Positions 5,894 to 8,862 of a stretch of 8,862 bases of DNA are shown piece by piece (the first letter of the stretch is position 1; the number at the start of each line of letters is the position of its first letter). The translations under genes and the position numbers were made by a program. The notes under the pieces were generated by a model. The model had not been told where the DNA came from. It was given only the letters and a program-made list of their open reading frames with translations, and ran no database searches. Origin of the DNA: Bryobacterales bacterium (GTDB taxonomy: Bacteria > Acidobacteriota > Terriglobia > Bryobacterales > Bryobacteraceae); contig PLMF01000322.1 of assembly GCA_003142355.1 (NCBI GenBank), positions 13,204 to 22,065 on the forward strand. Direction: 5' to 3'.

Positions 5894-5949
5894 ACCGCTC
5901 TCTTACGTTCGCGGCTCGGATCGGAGCCGCGAACGTAAGAGAGCGGTTC
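5894..5949. terminator. Perfect 25-bp-stem hairpin between convergent genes, probable two-way terminator
   Basis: The arms 5894-5918 and 5925-5949 are exact reverse complements around a 6-nt loop (GGATCG). The left arm begins AACCGCTCTC and the right arm ends GAGAGCGGTT. It begins 11 nt after the metallo-hydrolase stop and ends 12 nt before the glpF stop, so it is centred between two converging genes. Neither side has a strong T-tract beyond the terminal AA/TT pairs. The stem is unusually long and perfect, so a dispersed palindromic repeat element is an alternative. Confidence 0.7.
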
Positions 5950-5961
5950 TTGACTGGGAGC

Positions 5962-6690
5962 CTAAAATTGCGCCAGTCGCGCGAAGAGGCCGGCCAGCGC
6001 GCCTCCCATCAATGGCCCCGCCACCGGAATCGCCGCATAGGCCCAATCCGATCCGCCCTTGCCGGCTACCGGCAGGAGCGCGTGCGCGATGCGGGGGCCC
6101 AGGTCTCGCGCCGGATTGATGGCATAACCGGTGGTTCCACCCAGGCTGAGACCGATGCCCCATACCAGGCTCCCCACCAGGTACGGGCCCAGGCCCGCCG
6201 CCGGGCCGCCGGCTGCCACGGCCTTGGAGAAGATGGCGCTCACCACCAGCACCAGCACGAAGGTGCCGATGACTTCGCAGAGCAGGTTGGAGGCCGGCCG
6301 CCGGATGGCCGGTGACGTGCAAAAGCAAGCCCGCTTCAGGTCTGCTTCGGGGGTCACGCTCCAGTGCGGCAGGAAGTACAGCCACACCAGCGTGGCGCCG
6401 GCAATCCCTCCCAGGATCTGCGCCGCGGCATAAGGCGCCAGCTTGCTGAAATCTCCGGAACTCACGGCAAAGCCCAGCGTGACGGCGGGGTTGAGATGAG
6501 CGCCCGCGCTGCCGCAGGCGATGGCCGTAAACACGCCCGTCATCACCGCCAACGCCCAGCCGGTGGCGACCACCATCCATCCGGCGTCCTGCGCATAGGA
6601 CTTCTTGAGGTTGACGTTGGCCACCACGCCGTTCCCCATCAGAATCAGCACCAGGGTCCCCATGAACTCGCCGAACATTTGTCTGTCCAC
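5962..6690 (-). CDS. glpF: Glycerol facilitator (MIP/aquaporin family)
   Basis: This 242-residue inner-membrane channel carries both hallmark pore motifs, HLNPAVT (residues 65-71) and GYAINPARDLGPR (188-200). The Asp directly after NPAR (Asp196) is typical of glycerol-conducting members rather than strict water channels. Hydrophobic stretches fit six membrane helices (around 8-25, 38-58, 84-105, 135-155, 168-186 and 219-238). The start is GTG 6690, supported by AGGAG six nt upstream; that site overlaps the TAG stop of glpK, so translation is probably coupled. The order glpK then glpF, 9 bp apart, argues for one glycerol uptake transcript. The gene ends just before the 25-bp-stem hairpin. The length is slightly below that of E. 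coli GlpF, and both half-repeats are complete. Confidence 0.94.
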   Translation of the reverse strand: MDRQMFGEFMGTLVLILMGNGVVANVNLKKSYAQDAGWMVVATGWALAVMTGVFTAIACGSAGAHLNPAVTLGFAVSSGDFSKLAPYAAAQILGGIAGATLVWLYFLPHWSVTPEADLKRACFCTSPAIRRPASNLLCEVIGTFVLVLVVSAIFSKAVAAGGPAAGLGPYLVGSLVWGIGLSLGGTTGYAINPARDLGPRIAHALLPVAGKGGSDWAYAAIPVAGPLMGGALAGLFARLAQF

Positions 6691-6696
6691 CGGTGT

Positions 6697-6701
6697 CTCC
6701 T
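6697..6701 (-). promoter_or_regulatory. glpF ribosome-binding site overlapping the glpK stop
   Basis: The minus strand reads AGGAG with a six-nt spacer to GTG 6690. Its first two bases are the last two bases of the glpK TAG stop. This supports the GTG start and coupling of glpF to glpK translation. Confidence 0.7.
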
Positions 6702-8205
6702 ATTCGGAATCCAGCCAATCGAACGAGCGCGTCACCGCTTTCTTCCAGAAGCCGTACATGCGTTCGCGCCGCTCCGCATCCATATTCGGTTTCCAGTTCC
6801 GATCGACGGACCATCGGGCGCGCAGATCCTCGAGATTCTGAAAGAAGCCTGTGGCCAGCCCGGCGGCGTAAGCGGCTCCCAGCGCGGTGGTCTCCTTGAC
6901 CGCGGGACACACCACCGGGCGGTCCAGAATATCGGCCTGAAACTGCATCAGGAGATCGTTGCCCACCATGCCGCCATCGGCGCGCAGAATGTCCACGCGG
7001 ACACCCGCATCCTGCTCCATGGCCTCCACCACTTCACGCGTCTGGAAGGCCGTGGCTTCGAGAGCGGCGCGCGCCAGGTGTCCCTTGTTGGTGTAGCGCG
7101 TCAGGCCGGCGATGATGCCGCGCGCGTTGTGCTTCCAATACGGCGCGTACAGTCCCGAGAACGCCGGGACGAAGTAGACTCCGCCGTTGTCCTCCACCGT
7201 CCGGGCCAGCGTCTCGATCTCCGGGCTGCTGCCGATGAGGCCGAAGTTGTCCCGGATCCATTGGACCAGGGCGCCCGTAATGGCGACGCTGCCCTCCAGC
7301 GCGTACGTGGCGGGCTGATCCTTCATCTGGAAAGCCACGGTGGTTAGCAAACCGCACTTGGACTGAACGATTTCGCGGCCCGTATTCATGAGCAGGAAAC
7401 ACCCGGTGCCGTAGGTGTTTTTCGCCTCGCCGGCGTGAAAACAGGCTTGTCCGGCCAGGGCGGCCTGCTGATCTCCCAGGATGCCGGCCACCGGAACGCC
7501 CTTCACGGCGTCCAGCCTGGCAACGCCATACGGTTCGCTGCTGGAACAGATCGTCGGCAGGATCTGCCGCGGGATGTCGAACGCGATCAACAATTCCGGA
7601 TCCCAATCGAGCGTCCGCAGATTCATCAACTGCGTGCGGCTGGCGTTGGTCGAGTCGGTGACGTGGAGTCCGCCCTGGGGACCGCCGGTGAGATGCCAGA
7701 CCAGGAATGTGTCGATGGTGCCGAACAGAACTTCGCCCGCTCCCGCCTGCTCGCGCGCGCCGGCCACATGGTCCAGTACCCAGCGAATCTTCAAGCTGCT
7801 GAAGTAGGTCGCCAGGGGGAGGCCGGTCTTGGCGCGAAAACGGTCGGCGCCCCCGGTGCGCGCGAGCTCGGGAATGTAGTCGGCGGTCCGGGTATCCTGC
7901 CACACCAGGGCATTGTACAGAGGCCTGCCGGTGGTGCGATTCCAAAGAACCGTGGTTTCCCGCTGGTTGGTGATGCCGATGGCAGCCAGGTCGCGGGGCC
8001 CCAGGGAGCGCTGCTCCATGGCCGCCGCCACCACCTCTTCGGTGCGGCGCCAGATCTCGTCGGGGTCGTGCTCCACCCACCCCGGCCGGGGGTAGATCTG
8101 CTGGTGCTCTTTCTGCGCGCTGGCGACGATGGTCCCCGCGCGGTCGAATATGATGAACCGTGTGCTGGTGGTGCCTTGATCGATTGCTCCGATGTAGTCC
8201 GGCAT
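6700..8205 (-). CDS. glpK: Glycerol kinase
   Basis: This 501-residue cytoplasmic FGGY-family kinase converts glycerol and ATP to glycerol-3-phosphate, trapping glycerol brought in by GlpF. It opens with [12 protein letters not shown] (5-16, phosphate loop, Asp9). The glycerol-contact residues known from E. coli are present with an offset of one or none: Arg82-Glu83 in NQRETT, Trp102 in VWQDTRT, Tyr134, and Asp245-Gln246 in [22 protein letters not shown] (262-276) and DGGMVGND form the ATP-side motifs. The loop before GDQQAAL reads [11 protein letters not shown] and lacks the GGTR residues that bind fructose-1,6-bisphosphate in E. coli, so that inhibition is probably absent. ATG 8205 has GGAGG seven nt upstream. 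glpF follows after 9 bp. The upstream TPR-like gene is on the same strand, 74 bp away. Confidence 0.97.
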   Translation of the reverse strand: MPDYIGAIDQGTTSTRFIIFDRAGTIVASAQKEHQQIYPRPGWVEHDPDEIWRRTEEVVAAAMEQRSLGPRDLAAIGITNQRETTVLWNRTTGRPLYNALVWQDTRTADYIPELARTGGADRFRAKTGLPLATYFSSLKIRWVLDHVAGAREQAGAGEVLFGTIDTFLVWHLTGGPQGGLHVTDSTNASRTQLMNLRTLDWDPELLIAFDIPRQILPTICSSSEPYGVARLDAVKGVPVAGILGDQQAALAGQACFHAGEAKNTYGTGCFLLMNTGREIVQSKCGLLTTVAFQMKDQPATYALEGSVAITGALVQWIRDNFGLIGSSPEIETLARTVEDNGGVYFVPAFSGLYAPYWKHNARGIIAGLTRYTNKGHLARAALEATAFQTREVVEAMEQDAGVRVDILRADGGMVGNDLLMQFQADILDRPVVCPAVKETTALGAAYAAGLATGFFQNLEDLRARWSVDRNWKPNMDAERRERMYGFWKKAVTRSFDWLDSE

Positions 8206-8212
8206 GGACTGA

Positions 8213-8217
8213 CCTCC
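8213..8217 (-). promoter_or_regulatory. glpK ribosome-binding site
   Basis: The minus strand reads GGAGG followed by seven nt and ATG 8205, a strong Shine-Dalgarno match that confirms the glpK start. I see no clear -10/-35 pair in the 74-bp gap before it. Confidence 0.7.
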
Positions 8218-8241
8218 GTCTGAAGTCCAGGCAAACGTCTC

Positions 8242-8266
8242 CCCGCGGTAGCTGCCGAGCCGCGGG
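8242..8266 (-). terminator. GC-rich hairpin between the TPR-like gene and glpK
   Basis: CCCGCGG (8242-8248) pairs with CCGCGGG (8260-8266) around an 11-nt loop, 13 nt past the stop of the TPR-like gene on the minus strand. No real T-run follows, so it may be a weak terminator, an attenuator-like element, or simply GC-rich sequence. Confidence 0.25.
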
Positions 8267-8279
8267 CGGGGCGCCAGTG

Positions 8280-8862
8280 TCAGCGCATGTTGTTGGCGTC
8301 GGCCTTCATGGCCATGGAGTTGCGGTAGGCCTGGTCCTGAAACGGACCTGCGATGGCAGCGGACTGGTCACTGAATGCTGCGCCTTCCAGTACCTGTTTC
8401 TTATTGTTCGTCATCTTGCCGAGTTGGTAATTATCGAGGCCCAGATAGAACAGCGCCGGCCCCATCAAGGCCGGTTCGCCCTTGATGTACGGAAGCGCCG
8501 CGCGAAGGCTCTTGTTGGATAGCGCGTACAAGCTCTTTTCGCCGTTCGACACACCGGAGATCCAGTATCCGCGGCCCAACCATACGCTCTTCTTGCGCTC
8601 CCAGTCGGCGGCCGACAGCCCCTCGGGTTTCTGGCGCGCATTGGCTGCGGCCACCAGCCGGTTGGCGAAGGAAATGGCGCGGTCGGCCTGTTTCTTCGCC
8701 TGCGCGTTGGAGGCCGCCACCAGCAACAGGTCCGGGTTTGCGGGGAGGTTCACAATGGCCTTTTCCACGATGGCTGGGACGGCATCGTCCTTCCCCACCT
8801 GGTGCAGCGCCGCCAGATAGGCATCGTAACCTTGGTCCAGGTACTTGCTCTTGGGACTCTGC
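8280..8862 (-). CDS. TPR-like helical repeat protein, C-terminal part (5' end outside window)
   Basis: The frame is open from the window edge to TGA at 8282-8280 and gives 193 residues without a start; the GTG near 8798 is internal because the repeat pattern continues upstream of it. Helix pairs are visible: YDAYLAAL then [20 protein letters not shown], with the Pro-Asn/Asp-Pro turn typical of tetratricopeptide-type repeats, followed by [13 protein letters not shown] and later [28 protein letters not shown]. The C-terminus is Ala/Met/Asp/Asn-rich. No membrane segment or catalytic motif is seen. Such proteins are scaffolds or periplasmic/outer-membrane-associated factors; the missing N-terminus would show whether a signal peptide is present. 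It lies 74 bp upstream of glpK on the same strand, but nothing links it to glycerol use. The family call is from pattern only. Confidence 0.75.
   Translation of the reverse strand, partial: QSPKSKYLDQGYDAYLAALHQVGKDDAVPAIVEKAIVNLPANPDLLLVAASNAQAKKQADRAISFANRLVAAANARQKPEGLSAADWERKKSVWLGRGYWISGVSNGEKSLYALSNKSLRAALPYIKGEPALMGPALFYLGLDNYQLGKMTNNKKQVLEGAAFSDQSAAIAGPFQDQAYRNSMAMKADANNMR

Noticed and set aside
6364..7347. Long plus-strand frame across glpF and glpK (327 codons)
   Set aside because: Antisense to two unmistakable genes and it crosses their junction; its composition is His/Arg/Gly-rich shadow sequence.
7435..8223. Plus-strand frame antisense to glpK (262 codons)
   Set aside because: Shadow of glpK, with no ribosome-binding site and no recognisable motif.

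Overview
The window comes from a GC-rich bacterial chromosome. Gene style suggests an acidobacterium-like soil bacterium: a DUF2252 protein, a secreted ComEC-type metallo-hydrolase, tandem divergent thymidylate-kinase-like genes and a TPR-type repeat protein with the glycerol genes. That placement is an inference from protein style; no rRNA or other decisive marker is present. I see no tRNA, rRNA, CRISPR array, transposase or phage gene.

Layout. (1) Positions 1-537 (+) hold the C-terminal third of IMP dehydrogenase (guaB), cut by the window edge, followed by about 290 bp without a convincing gene but with two hairpins. (2) Positions 828-4782 form a tightly packed minus-strand block, transcribed from 4782 down: an intact-P-loop thymidylate-kinase-like protein; a second paralogue whose Walker A lysine is arginine; SixA-type phosphohistidine phosphatase; a DUF2252 protein with kinase-like motifs in a permuted order; a small unrecognised gene that looks frameshifted; and a collagen-like (Gly-X-Y) putative lipoprotein. 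Overlaps of 53 bp or less, 1 nt and 4 nt, and gaps of 13-14 nt, suggest one operon, at least through DUF2252. (3) Positions 4845-5882 (+), divergent from that block, hold a secreted ComEC-like metallo-beta-lactamase-fold protein. (4) A perfect 25-bp-stem hairpin lies centred between this gene and the convergent glycerol genes and is probably a two-way terminator. (5) Positions 5962-8205 (-) hold glpK followed 9 bp later by glpF, a glycerol uptake and phosphorylation pair. (6) Positions 8280-8862 (-) hold the C-terminal part of a TPR-like protein, cut by the window edge.

How the genes work together. glpF admits glycerol and glpK traps it as glycerol-3-phosphate. The block at 1770-4782 combines two P-loop NMP-kinase-fold proteins, a phosphohistidine phosphatase and a possible kinase-fold DUF2252 protein. 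It looks like a phosphotransfer module, but its substrate cannot be read from sequence. The most interesting points are the Walker A K-to-R paralogue with a basic tail, the apparent circular permutation of kinase motifs in the DUF2252 protein, and the Gln/Thr-rich collagen-like lipoprotein at the end of the block.
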